Source: Pseudomonas parakoreensis
Lineage (GTDB): Bacteria; Pseudomonadota; Gammaproteobacteria; Pseudomonadales; Pseudomonadaceae
DNA length: 64,000 nucleotides
NCBI RefSeq assembly: GCF_021602155.1
Contig: NZ_BQHY01000007.1
Span: forward strand, 124,001 to 188,000
Direction: 5' to 3'
The notes beneath the pieces were generated by a model, which did no database searches, was not told the DNA's origin, and worked only from the letters and a program-made list of their open reading frames with translations. The position numbers and the translations under genes were made by a program. Positions 1 through 8,281 of this stretch are shown here, one piece after another (position 1 is the stretch's first letter; the number at the start of each line of letters is the position of its first letter).

Positions 1-258
1 ACCGTTGAGGGCGCCGATGGCAGCCTGACCCGCAACCTCGAAGGCGTGCCGAAGTACATTCCCGAAGAGAAAGGCTTTGTCCGTGTCGCTCAGGTCAAAG
101 GGTTCTGGAAGTTCGTACCCAAAGGTGATCAAGTCGAAGTGACCTATCAGGTGCACACTGAGCCCGGCGGCAGCGTACCGAGCATGATTGCCAACAAGTT
201 CGTGGTCGACGCTCCCTTCAATACCCTTAAAGCCCTGAAAGAACGCGCCGAGAAGTAA
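1..258 (+). CDS. START-domain lipid-binding protein, 3' part only
   Basis: The window opens inside this reading frame; 85 codons remain before the TAA. The visible part (FVRVAQVKGFWKFVP, then VEVTYQVHTEPGGSVPSMIANKF) is the C-terminal half of a START/SRPBCC fold: a strand with the aromatic GFW element, a strand carrying the glutamine/histidine of the ligand cavity, then the long closing helix that starts at the VPSMIANKF motif. Proteins of this kind in Pseudomonas are usually secreted START proteins of about 200 residues with an N-terminal signal peptide, but the start lies outside the window. The ligand is unknown. A strong terminator follows directly, so the transcript ends here. Confidence 0.75.
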   Translation, partial: TVEGADGSLTRNLEGVPKYIPEEKGFVRVAQVKGFWKFVPKGDQVEVTYQVHTEPGGSVPSMIANKFVVDAPFNTLKALKERAEK

Positions 259-274
259 TTTTTCGCGCTGACAG

Positions 275-308
275 CAAAACGCCCCGACCGAATCGGGGCG
301 TTTTGTTT
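275..308 (+). terminator. Rho-independent terminator after the START-domain gene
   Basis: A perfect 13-bp stem (CAAAACGCCCCGA with its complement at 293-305) closes a 5-base loop and runs into T-rich sequence. The flanking A and T runs could let it work in both directions. The remaining stretch 309-569 shows no gene or clear promoter. Confidence 0.9.
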
Positions 309-569
309 TGTCGTTATATTGTGTTTCCAGATATGCGCTGCACGAAATTTTCACAAAGCGTTCCTGACAATTCGCCCGCGCAATGCGTGCTGTCTGCGAA
401 CGATTGCCTTTATGAAAGAGTCGGGCAGCGGGGCACTAATCAATGGCAATGCTGCCGGTGATCGTGCAACATTTGCGCACCGCGCACGCCCCGGGGTCTG
501 GAATGGCCAATAGAGGGCATGGCGCCGCTGTATTTTGCAACTTCAACTTCCAATGGGTCCTAAAACGAC

Positions 570-2663
570 ATGGCAAACCCGGACGCCCTGAATCAGCAGC
601 GATCTTCAACTCGCCTGCTGCAACCGACCGTCAAATCGCATCTGGCCTACACCCTGTTGTGTGCCCTGGTCATGATGGTGATGTTTTCCGTGCTGCGCCT
701 CGCGCTGCTGGTCTACAACCGCGAGATGATCCTCGATACCCCGGCTTCGACCTTCCTCGAAGCTTTCGCCAACGGCTTGCGTTTCGACCTGCGCCTGGTG
801 GTCTACGTCTGCGTTCCGCTGCTGCTGGCACTGTTCAGTGCGCGGGCGATGGCTGCGCGTGGCTTCTTCCGTCTGTGGCTGACCGTGGCGTCCAGCATCG
901 CGCTGTTCCTCGGCCTGATGGAGATGGACTTCTACCGTGAGTTCCACCAGCGCCTCAATGGCCTGGTGTTCCAGTACGTGAAAGAAGACCCGAAAACCGT
1001 GATGAGCATGCTCTGGTACGGTTTCCCGGTGGTGCGCTACCTGCTGGCGTGGGTGATCGGCACCGTGATCCTGACCCTGGCCTTCAAGGGCGCCGATCGT
1101 GCAACCCGTCCGCGCGGCCCGTTCAGCGGCGGCAACGTCGGCACCCGCCAGGTGGCGCCGTGGTACACCCGTCTGGCGGTGTTCGTGGTCTGCCTGCTGA
1201 TCTGCGTCGTGGCCGCCCGTGGCACCCTGCGTCAGGGCCCGCCGCTGCGCTGGGGTGACGTGTACACCACCGAATCGAATTTCGCCAACCAGCTCGGCCT
1301 CAACGGTACGCTGTCGCTGATCGCCGCCGCCAAGGACCGCATGGGCGAGGATCGCAACAACATCTGGAAAGCCACCCTGCCGCAGGAACAGGCGCAGAAA
1401 GTGGTGCGCGAGATGCTGGTGATGCCGGACGACAAACTGGTCGATGCCGACATTGCGGCGGTGCGTCGTGACTACACGCCACCGGCCGACAAGACCCTGC
1501 CGATCAAGAATGTGGTCGTGATCCTGATGGAAAGCATGGCCGGTCACTCGGTGGGCGCCTTGGGCGCACCGGGCAACATCACGCCGTACCTCGACAAACT
1601 GTCGAAGGAAGGCCTGCTGTTCGACCGTTTCTTCTCCAACGGCACCCATACCCACCAAGGCATGTTTGCGACCATGGCGTGCTTCCCGAACCTGCCGGGT
1701 TTCGAATACCTGATGCAGACCCCGGAAGGCAGCCACAAGCTCTCCGGCCTGCCGCAGCTGCTCAGTGCGCGCAAGTATGACGACGTGTATGTCTACAACG
1801 GCGACTTCGCCTGGGACAACCAGTCGGGCTTCTTCAGCAATCAGGGCATGACCAACTTCGTGGGTCGTAACGACTTCGTCAACCCGGTGTTCTCCGATCC
1901 GACCTGGGGCGTGTCCGACCAGGACATGTTCGACCGTGGCCTGGTGGAGCTTAAGGCGCGGGAGAATGGCAAACCGTTCTATGCGCTGCTGCAAACCCTG
2001 TCCAACCACACGCCGTACGCCTTGCCAACGCCTTTGCCGGTGGAGCGCGTGACCGATCGCGGCACGCTCAACGAACACCTGACGGCCATGCGTTACGCCG
2101 ACTGGGCACTGGGTCAGTTCTTCGAGAAGGCGCGCAAAGAGCCGTACTTCAAGGAAACCCTGTTCGTCATCGTCGGCGACCACGGCTTTGGCAACGAGCG
2201 TCAGATCACCGAAATGGACCTGGGCCGCTTCAACGTGCCGATGCTGATGATCGCCCCGGGCATTCAGGAGAAGTTCGGTACCCGTGACCATACCGTGGGC
2301 ACCCAGATCGACATCGTGCCGACCATCATGGGTCGTCTGGGTGGCGAAGTGCGTCACCAGTGCTGGGGCCGTGACCTGCTCAACCTGCCGGCCGGCGACA
2401 CCGGTTTCGGTGTGATCAAGCCGTCGGGCAGCGAGCAGACCACTGCCATCGTCACCGCTGACCAGATCCTGGTCTTGCCGAAGGAGAAGGAAATGGCGCC
2501 GAAGATCTACCAGTACCAACTGGGCGCGAACCCTTCTGCGGAGATCATTCCGGACGCACCGCGTACCGCCGAATTGAAACTCAAGCTTGAAGCGTTCCTG
2601 CAAACGGCGACCAAGAGCCTGATGGACAACACGGCCGGTGTGATCAACGGCAAGCCGGACTGA
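570..2663 (+). CDS. LTA synthase family sulfatase (membrane phosphoglycerol/phosphoethanolamine transferase type)
   Basis: Protein of 697 residues with about five N-terminal membrane helices (roughly 27-49, 73-92, 103-117, 152-171, 198-216) followed by a periplasmic sulfatase-fold domain from about 310 to 640. Metal and catalytic elements of the alkaline phosphatase superfamily are visible: VVILMES (Glu321), the NGTHTHQG segment near 358 that holds the candidate nucleophilic Thr, and VGDHGFG near 532. In Gram-positives this family polymerises glycerol phosphate; in Gram-negatives relatives modify periplasmic glucans or lipids, so the substrate here is uncertain. It stands alone between two terminators. 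No strong ribosome binding site precedes the ATG at 570. Confidence 0.85.
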   Translation: MANPDALNQQRSSTRLLQPTVKSHLAYTLLCALVMMVMFSVLRLALLVYNREMILDTPASTFLEAFANGLRFDLRLVVYVCVPLLLALFSARAMAARGFFRLWLTVASSIALFLGLMEMDFYREFHQRLNGLVFQYVKEDPKTVMSMLWYGFPVVRYLLAWVIGTVILTLAFKGADRATRPRGPFSGGNVGTRQVAPWYTRLAVFVVCLLICVVAARGTLRQGPPLRWGDVYTTESNFANQLGLNGTLSLIAAAKDRMGEDRNNIWKATLPQEQAQKVVREMLVMPDDKLVDADIAAVRRDYTPPADKTLPIKNVVVILMESMAGHSVGALGAPGNITPYLDKLSKEGLLFDRFFSNGTHTHQGMFATMACFPNLPGFEYLMQTPEGSHKLSGLPQLLSARKYDDVYVYNGDFAWDNQSGFFSNQGMTNFVGRNDFVNPVFSDPTWGVSDQDMFDRGLVELKARENGKPFYALLQTLSNHTPYALPTPLPVERVTDRGTLNEHLTAMRYADWALGQFFEKARKEPYFKETLFVIVGDHGFGNERQITEMDLGRFNVPMLMIAPGIQEKFGTRDHTVGTQIDIVPTIMGRLGGEVRHQCWGRDLLNLPAGDTGFGVIKPSGSEQTTAIVTADQILVLPKEKEMAPKIYQYQLGANPSAEIIPDAPRTAELKLKLEAFLQTATKSLMDNTAGVINGKPD

Positions 2664-2677
2664 TAAAACCGCTGCAT

Positions 2678-2710
2678 AAAAAAGAGGCCCCTGAGGGCCT
2701 CTTTTTTTTG
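2678..2710 (+). terminator. Rho-independent terminator after the LTA-synthase-like gene
   Basis: Perfect hairpin (AAAAAAGAGGCCC, loop CTGA, GGGCCTCTTTTTT) followed by a run of eight T. The A run on the other side makes it potentially bidirectional, so it may also stop the small convergent gene at 2721-2873. Confidence 0.92.
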
Positions 2711-2720
2711 TCTTGGGGTT

Positions 2721-2873
2721 TTATATCCTGCCAAGTAACAGCAAGACCAACAGCACCACCAACACCACGCCAATAATGCCCGAAGGGCCATAACCCCAAC
2801 TTCTGGAGTGCGGGAAGACCGGCAGACCACCGATCAGCAACAGGATCAGGATAATGATAAGAATTGTGCCCAT
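2721..2873 (-). CDS. DUF3309 family small membrane protein
   Basis: A 50-residue protein below usual gene-caller size limits. It starts MGTILIIILILLLIGGLPVF, has the central HSRSWGYGPSG segment, and ends in a second hydrophobic stretch with LLLLGRI. That two-helix hairpin with a Ser/Arg/Trp/Gly-Tyr loop is the DUF3309 pattern, common in pseudomonads. The start codon at 2873 is preceded by an AGGAAAT-type ribosome site. The function is unknown; it is likely an inner-membrane protein. The gene is convergent with the upstream sulfatase and shares its terminator. Confidence 0.85.
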   Translation of the reverse strand: MGTILIIILILLLIGGLPVFPHSRSWGYGPSGIIGVVLVVLLVLLLLGRI

Positions 2874-3036
2874 GTCGATTTCCTTGTTTATAGCGTTCGA
2901 GAAGTCTTGGTATTCAAGGGCGACTGGAGGCTAACTAATTCCAGACGGCTTACAAATTCCGACCGGTGCGTATGAAAGAAAATTCAATGTTTTTTTAATG
3001 TATTTGGATGACTCGTTTATTTCCTTTGAAGCGCGA

Positions 3037-3113
3037 GATCAAAAGATCGCAGCCTTCGGCAGCTCCTACAGGGAACTGATGCAGGAGCTGCCGAAGGCTG
3101 CGATCTTTTGATC
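3037..3113. repeat. REPIN-like inverted repeat, GATCGCAGCC...CTCCTAC type
   Basis: Two REP-like arms in inverted orientation (GATCAAAAGATCGCAGCC with the complementary arm ending at 3113) around a short spacer. The same arm type recurs at 16825-16908 and 19329-19411. It lies in the 2874-3202 gap, which shows no gene. Confidence 0.9.
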
Positions 3114-3202
3114 CTGTATTCAGCATTCTGATGGAGCGTGGGTGGCCAGTGTTCCTTCGCTACACTCCGCGCATCTCCTACAGAACAACAAGGCTGTCTG
3201 CT

Positions 3203-4018
3203 ATGCAAAATCGCATGATGATCACGGGTGCGGGCTCAGGTTTAGGTCGCGAACTAGCACTGCGCTGGGCGCGTGAAGGCTGGCAGCTGGCCTTGTCCGA
3301 CGTCAGCGAACCTGGCCTGCAGGAAACCCTGAAGCGGGTGCGCGAGGCCGGTGGCGACGGGTTCGTCCAGCGCTGCGATGTGCGTGATTACAGCCAGCTC
3401 ACCGCGTTTGCCCAGGCCTGCGAAGAGAAGCTCGGCGGCATCGACATCATCGTCAACAACGCCGGTGTGGCGTCCGGCGGGTTCTTCAGCGAACTGTCGC
3501 TGGAGGACTGGGACTGGCAGATCGCGATCAACCTGATGGGCGTGGTCAAAGGCTGCAAGGCCTTCCTGCCGCTGCTGGAAAAGAGCAAAGGCAAGATCAT
3601 CAACATTGCGTCGATGGCGGCATTGATGCAGGGCCCGGCGATGAGCAATTACAACGTGGCCAAGGCCGGTGTGGTGGCGCTGTCTGAAAGTTTGCTGGTG
3701 GAACTGGCGCAGCAGGAAGTCGGGGTGCATGTGGTCTGCCCGTCGTTCTTCCAGACCAACTTGCTCGACTCGTTCCGTGGCCCGACGCCAGCCATGAAAG
3801 CGCAGGTTGGCAAGTTGCTGGAAAGTTCGCCGATCAGCGCGGCCGACATCGCCGACTACATTTATCAGCAAGTGGCCGCCGGCGAGTTCATGATCCTGCC
3901 GCACGAGCAGGGACGCATGGCCTGGGCGATCAAGCAGAAGAACCCGCAACTGATCTACAACGAAATGACCACTATGGCCGATAAAATGCGCGCCAAGGCC
4001 AAACAAACCAACGGCTGA
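3203..4018 (+). CDS. SDR family oxidoreductase
   Basis: Classical short-chain dehydrogenase of 271 residues. The TGAGSGLG dinucleotide-binding motif lies at residues 7-14, the NNAG motif follows at about 87-90, and the catalytic serine (NIASMAA) and YxxxK motif (SNYNVAKAG) are intact. The ATG at 3203 was chosen because it puts the Rossmann motif at the usual distance from the N-terminus; the frame stays open to 3131, but those extra residues are unlike the family. The substrate is unknown. The next gene begins 63 bases downstream and could share the transcript. Confidence 0.85.
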   Translation: MQNRMMITGAGSGLGRELALRWAREGWQLALSDVSEPGLQETLKRVREAGGDGFVQRCDVRDYSQLTAFAQACEEKLGGIDIIVNNAGVASGGFFSELSLEDWDWQIAINLMGVVKGCKAFLPLLEKSKGKIINIASMAALMQGPAMSNYNVAKAGVVALSESLLVELAQQEVGVHVVCPSFFQTNLLDSFRGPTPAMKAQVGKLLESSPISAADIADYIYQQVAAGEFMILPHEQGRMAWAIKQKNPQLIYNEMTTMADKMRAKAKQTNG

Positions 4019-4081
4019 ACTTGCCCCATGGGTGTCGCGTCGCTAGGGTGGCCGCAATGGTCACCCTGTCGAGACGCATCA

Positions 4082-4414
4082 ATGCTCAATTACCTGTGGT
4101 TCTTCCTCGCGGCGCTGTTTGAAATCGCCGGTTGTTTCGCCTTTTTCATGTGGTTGCGCCAGGGCAAAAGTGCCTTGTGGGTGATCCCGGCGCTGCTCAG
4201 CCTGACGCTGTTCGCCCTGTTGCTGACCCGTGTCGAAGCGGCTTACGCCGGTCGCGCCTATGCCGCCTATGGCGGGATCTACATCGTCGCGTCGATTGGC
4301 TGGCTGGCAGTGGTTGAACGGGTGCGTCCCTTGGGTTCGGACTGGATCGGCGTGGCGCTGTGCGTGATCGGCGCCAGCGTGATCCTGTTCGGGCCGCGGT
4401 TTAGCGCCGCGTGA
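4082..4414 (+). CDS. YnfA/UPF0060 family membrane protein
   Basis: A 110-residue integral membrane protein with four predicted helices, starting [19 protein letters not shown]. The conserved segments [33 protein letters not shown] and the C-terminal [10 protein letters not shown] are those of YnfA, a small drug-metabolite-superfamily relative with suspected efflux activity. The ATG at 4082 gives the family length; an upstream in-frame start at 4028 would add 18 unmatched residues. It follows the SDR gene on the same strand. Confidence 0.9.
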   Translation: MLNYLWFFLAALFEIAGCFAFFMWLRQGKSALWVIPALLSLTLFALLLTRVEAAYAGRAYAAYGGIYIVASIGWLAVVERVRPLGSDWIGVALCVIGASVILFGPRFSAA

Positions 4415-4561
4415 GGCGAGACTGTTTAGCGATTTGCAGGAAACGTCTGACGGGCGCAGCGCTTGCGGGTGTAGGGCAAGACTGAATTGCTCGCCGCGCA
4501 TTGTAGAGCGGGCGTGCACCGCGCATCTTCAGGGCTGGTTAACCCTTGAAGGACGAACTCC

Positions 4562-4747
4562 ATGCTTGTACTCAGCCGTGTTGTGGGCGAGTTGATTTCC
4601 ATCGGTGACGACATTTCCCTGCGGGTGTTGTCCGTCAACGGCTCCAGTGTGCGCTTTGGTGTCGAAGCGCCGCAGAAGATCAATGTGCACCGTTCGGAAG
4701 TCTATGAGCGGATTCAGCGCAAACAAGCCACCGAGAAGGTCCGCTAG
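4562..4747 (+). CDS. csrA: CsrA/Rsm family post-transcriptional regulator (RsmI-like)
   Basis: A 61-residue CsrA homologue. The RNA-binding residues of the family are present: Leu4 and Arg6 in MLVLSR, and VHR with Arg44 in [11 protein letters not shown]. CsrA dimers bind GGA motifs in mRNA leaders and repress or alter translation; in pseudomonads they act under the Gac/Rsm system. The sequence differs from canonical RsmA and RsmE ([20 protein letters not shown]), and I recall this variant as RsmI/CsrA1-like, so it is probably an accessory paralogue. A good site (AAGGA) precedes the ATG. Its TAG stop overlaps the stop of the convergent yheU gene. Confidence 0.92.
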   Translation: MLVLSRVVGELISIGDDISLRVLSVNGSSVRFGVEAPQKINVHRSEVYERIQRKQATEKVR

Positions 4748-4971
4748 TCGAACAGGTGCTTGGGCACGTCGTGTTTGAGCATCAGTTGGCATTGTTCGCT
4801 TTCCGGGTCGAAAACGATCAGCGCCTGGCCTTTGGTCAACGCCTGGCGGACGCGCAGCACGCGGGTTTCCAGCGGCGTGTCATCACCGTTGTCGGTGCCA
4901 TCGCGAGTGACAAAGTCCTCGATCAGGCGGGTGAGGGTGTCGACTTCTAGAGCGTCGTAGGGAATCAGCAT
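4744..4971 (-). CDS. YheU family protein
   Basis: A 75-residue protein beginning [20 protein letters not shown] and continuing with [11 protein letters not shown], matching the YheU/UPF0270 pattern (MLIP, LI..FV.REGTD.G). The function is unknown. The ATG at 4971 is preferred over a GTG six bases upstream because GAGG sits at proper spacing from the ATG. It is convergent with csrA and the two stop codons share the palindrome CTAG. Confidence 0.85.
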   Translation of the reverse strand: MLIPYDALEVDTLTRLIEDFVTRDGTDNGDDTPLETRVLRVRQALTKGQALIVFDPESEQCQLMLKHDVPKHLFD

Positions 4972-5046
4972 GGGCACCTCGGTTCAATCAATGGCGGGAT
5001 GCTACGGCGATTGGTGGCTGGCTGCCAGTTTTGTGTGGGCAGTATC

Positions 5047-5148
5047 GGCCCTATCGCTGGCAAGCCAGCTCCCACAGGGTTTGATGGTGTACACAAACCA
5101 CTGATCCACCCCGAAAACCGTGGGAGCTGGCTTGCCAGCGATGGGGCC
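5047..5148. repeat. REPIN-like inverted repeat, GTGGGAGCTGGCTTGCCAGCGAT type
   Basis: Two 29-base arms in inverted orientation (5047-5075 and 5120-5148) differing at one base, separated by 44 bases. The same arm occurs in pairs at 6429-6511, 15359-15453 and 37291-37368. It lies between yheU and the NAGGN peptidase gene. Confidence 0.93.
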
Positions 5149-5173
5149 AGTCCAGCCACCACGGAAGCCCGGA

Positions 5174-6364
5174 TCAACTGTCGGAGCGCTGCCCCACCAG
5201 ACTGTCCACCGAAGGCACCCGCGTATCGCTCTCCATTTGCGTGTCATGCTCGATCTGGTGACTGAAGCGATCCAGCGAAGCATTGGCCGGCGCGGCATCG
5301 CTGGCAAATACCGGCGGGCTCAGAATGTACGCTCCAAGCAAACGACTGAGCGCCGCCAGACTGTCGATGTGCGTGCGCTCGTAACCATGGGTTGCATCAC
5401 AACCGAAGGCGAGCAGGGCCGTGCGGATGTCGTGCCCGGCGGTCACCGCCGAATGCGCGTCGCTGAAGTAATAGCGGAACAGGTCGCGCCTTACCGGCAG
5501 TTCGTTTTCACTGGCCAGACGCAGTAAATGTCGCGACAGGTGATAGTCATAAGGGCCACCGGAATCCTGCATCGCTACGCTCACCGCGTGCTCACTGGAA
5601 TGCTGGCCCGGAGCAACCGGCGCAATGTCAATGCCGACGAATTCGCTGACATCCCACGGCAAGGCCGCTGCCGCACCGCTGCCGGTTTCTTCGGTAATGG
5701 TGAACAGCGGATGACAGTCGATCATCAATTCCTGACCGCTGTCGACGATGGCTTTGAGCGCGGCGAGCAGCGCGGCGACACCCGCCTTGTCGTCGAGGTG
5801 GCGGGCGCTTATGTGGCCGCTGTCGGTGAACTCCGGCAACGGGTCGAACGCCACCACGTCGCCGACACTGACGCCCAGCGAGTCGCAATCGGCCTTGGTT
5901 GCGCAATACGCATCCAGACGCAGTTCGACGTGATCCCAACTGATCGGCATCTCGTCCACGGCGGTGTTGAACGCGTGCCCGGAGGCCATCAACGGCAACA
6001 CGCTGCCGCGAATCACGCCGTTGTCGGTGAACAGGCTGACGCGGCTGCCCTCGGCAAACCGGCTCGACCAGCAGCCGACCGGGGCCAGGGTCAGGCGACC
6101 GTTGTCTTTCACCGCGCGCACGGCAGCACCAATGGTGTCGAGGTGCGCGGAAACGGCGCGGTCGGGGCTGTTTTTCTTGCCCTTGAGCGTGGCGCGGATG
6201 GTGCCGCGACGGGTCATTTCGAAAGGGATACCGAGTTCTTCCAGACGCTCGGCGACGTAGCGCACGATGGTGTCGGTGAAGCCCGTGGGGCTGGGGATGG
6301 CGAGCATTTCCAGCAGGACTTTTTGCAGGTAGTTCAGATCCGGTTCGGGAATTTGTGTGGTCAT
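5174..6364 (-). CDS. Osmoprotectant NAGGN system M42 family peptidase
   Basis: A 396-residue co-catalytic metallopeptidase of the M42 aminopeptidase type. Metal-binding and catalytic elements are visible: SAHLDTIG, the bridging Asp in HLDDKAG, the Glu pair in TITEETGSG, and the late YERTHIDS histidine. It is the third gene of the N-acetylglutaminylglutamine amide cluster, where its family is found consistently; its role (turnover or processing of the dipeptide osmolyte) is inferred. The ATG at 6364 has an AGGAG site just upstream; an earlier in-frame codon at 6391 would add nine residues without support. A REPIN separates it from the synthetase gene. Confidence 0.9.
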   Translation of the reverse strand: MTTQIPEPDLNYLQKVLLEMLAIPSPTGFTDTIVRYVAERLEELGIPFEMTRRGTIRATLKGKKNSPDRAVSAHLDTIGAAVRAVKDNGRLTLAPVGCWSSRFAEGSRVSLFTDNGVIRGSVLPLMASGHAFNTAVDEMPISWDHVELRLDAYCATKADCDSLGVSVGDVVAFDPLPEFTDSGHISARHLDDKAGVAALLAALKAIVDSGQELMIDCHPLFTITEETGSGAAAALPWDVSEFVGIDIAPVAPGQHSSEHAVSVAMQDSGGPYDYHLSRHLLRLASENELPVRRDLFRYYFSDAHSAVTAGHDIRTALLAFGCDATHGYERTHIDSLAALSRLLGAYILSPPVFASDAAPANASLDRFSHQIEHDTQMESDTRVPSVDSLVGQRSDS

Positions 6365-6428
6365 GGAAACTCCTGATGAGTTGAGGCGCATCGATGGTTT
6401 CGATGAGGAAATTTGTGTTGCCTGTCAG

Positions 6429-6511
6429 GGCCTCATCGCTGGCAAGCCAGCTCCCACAGTGATGGGGTACACCGATAAACCTGTGGGAGCTGGCTTGCCA
6501 GCGATGGGGCC
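6429..6511. repeat. REPIN-like inverted repeat, GTGGGAGCTGGCTTGCCAGCGAT type
   Basis: Same arms as the element at 5047-5148 in inverted orientation with a shorter spacer. It sits inside the NAGGN operon between the second and third genes, where its hairpin in the mRNA could affect stability or relative expression. Confidence 0.93.
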
Positions 6512-6529
6512 GTTTCAGGCTCTACATGA

Positions 6530-8278
6530 TCAAGAAACAGCCGGCTGACTGTGCGGAAACAACAGATCGACAAAGCGCTCCGCCGTCGGCTGCGGCTCGT
6601 GATTGGCCAGGCCGGCGCGTTCGTTGGCTTCGATAAACACGTACTCCGCTTGATCCGCCGCCGGCACCATCAAGTCGAGGCCGACCATTGGAATGTCCAG
6701 CGCCCGCGCTGCGCGGACGGCGGCATCGACCAGGGTCGGGTGCAGAATCGCCGTAACGTCTTCCAGCGTGCCGCCGGTGTGCAGATTGGCGGTGCGGCGC
6801 ACAAACAGGTGTTCGCCCGCCGGCAAAATAGTGCTGTAGTCATAACCGGCCGCGTGCAGGGTGCGCTGGGTTTCGTGGTCCAGCGGGATCTTGCTCTCGC
6901 CCCCGGTGGCGGCTTGCCGGCGTCGACTCTGGGCCTCGATCAATGCACCGATCGAATGATGGCCATCACCGACCACCTCGGCGGGACGACGAATCGCTGC
7001 CGCCACCACTTCAAAACCGATCACCAGAATCCGCAGATCGAGACCTTCGTGGAAGCTTTCGAGCAGCACGCGGCTGTCAAAACGCTTGGCGGCTTCGATG
7101 GCCTGCTGCACCTCTTCGATGCTCTGCAAATCCACCGCCACGCCCTGGCCTTGTTCACCGTCGAGCGGCTTGACCACCACCCGCTGATGTTCATCGAGAA
7201 ACGCCAGGTTGTCGTCGGCGTTGCCCGCCAGTTGCTGCGAAGGCAGCTTCAGGCCGGCGCCTTTCAACACTTTGTGGGTCAGGCTTTTGTCTTGGCACAG
7301 ACTCATGCTGATCGCGCTGGTCAGGTCGCTCAGCGATTCGCGGCAACGCACGCGACGCCCGCCATGGCTGAGGGTGAACAGCCCGGCTTCGGCGTCGTCC
7401 ACCTGCACATCGATGCCGCGCCGGTGCGCTTCCTCGACGATGATCCGCGCATAAGGGTTGAAATTGGCTTCCGGCCCGGGCCCGAGGAACAGCGTCTGGT
7501 TGATGCCGTTCTTGCGTTTGATGGCGAAGGTCGAGAGGTTGCGAAAGCCGAGTTTGGCATAGAGATTCTTGGCCTGACGGTTGTCATGCAACACCGACAA
7601 ATCCAGATAACTCAGGCCACGACTCATGAAGTGTTCGATCAAATGCCGCACCAGCACTTCACCGACACCGGGCCGCGAGCACTGTGGATCCACCGCCAGG
7701 CACCACAGGCTGCTGCCGTGTTCCGGATCGTTGAAGGCTTTCTGGTGATTGAGGCCCATGACGCTGCCGATTACTGCGCCGCTGTCTTCATCTTCGGCCA
7801 GCCAATAAACCGGGCCGCCCTGATGATGCGGAGTCAGCCGCGTGGCATCGATCGGCAACATGCCGCGTGCCTGATACAGCAGATTGATTGCCTGCCAGTC
7901 CGCTTCGCTTTGCGCGCGGCGAATGCGGAAGCCGCGAAACACGCGGGTGGCCTGGCGGTAATCGCTGAACCACAGGCGCAGGGTATCGGACGGGTCGAGA
8001 AACAGTTGCGTCGGTTCGAGCCCGAGAATCTGTTGCGGTGCGGCAACGTACAGAGCGATATCGCGTTCGCCGGGCTGCTCGTTGAGCAGTTCCTGGGCCA
8101 GTGTCGCCGGGTCAGGAAAGGTGTGACCGATCAGCAGCCGGCCCCAGCCGCAATGCACGGCAATGGGGTCGGCGCCGAGTTCGCTGCCGTCTTCGGCCAG
8201 ACGCGCCTGCAAACGTTCATACGACGGTGTCTGGCCGCGCAACAGGCGTTGATTGATAGCCGTGGCGTGAGGTTTCAT
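6530..8278 (-). CDS. ngg: N-acetylglutaminylglutamine synthetase (GNAT plus ATP-grasp)
   Basis: Two-domain protein of 582 residues. The N-terminal part holds a GNAT acetyltransferase domain (about 100-260; SLWCLAVDPQCSRPGVGEVLVRHL is the acetyl-CoA-binding region). The C-terminal part is an ATP-grasp ligase (about 290-575; VVVKPLDGEQGQGV and FIEANERAGL). It makes N-acetylglutaminylglutamine from glutamine and acetyl-CoA in osmotic-stress adaptation. The ATG at 8278 lies three bases after the stop of the amidotransferase gene, so the two are translationally coupled; a TTG at 8281 is a less likely start. Confidence 0.92.
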   Translation of the reverse strand: MKPHATAINQRLLRGQTPSYERLQARLAEDGSELGADPIAVHCGWGRLLIGHTFPDPATLAQELLNEQPGERDIALYVAAPQQILGLEPTQLFLDPSDTLRLWFSDYRQATRVFRGFRIRRAQSEADWQAINLLYQARGMLPIDATRLTPHHQGGPVYWLAEDEDSGAVIGSVMGLNHQKAFNDPEHGSSLWCLAVDPQCSRPGVGEVLVRHLIEHFMSRGLSYLDLSVLHDNRQAKNLYAKLGFRNLSTFAIKRKNGINQTLFLGPGPEANFNPYARIIVEEAHRRGIDVQVDDAEAGLFTLSHGGRRVRCRESLSDLTSAISMSLCQDKSLTHKVLKGAGLKLPSQQLAGNADDNLAFLDEHQRVVVKPLDGEQGQGVAVDLQSIEEVQQAIEAAKRFDSRVLLESFHEGLDLRILVIGFEVVAAAIRRPAEVVGDGHHSIGALIEAQSRRRQAATGGESKIPLDHETQRTLHAAGYDYSTILPAGEHLFVRRTANLHTGGTLEDVTAILHPTLVDAAVRAARALDIPMVGLDLMVPAADQAEYVFIEANERAGLANHEPQPTAERFVDLLFPHSQPAVS

Positions 8279-8281
8279 CAA

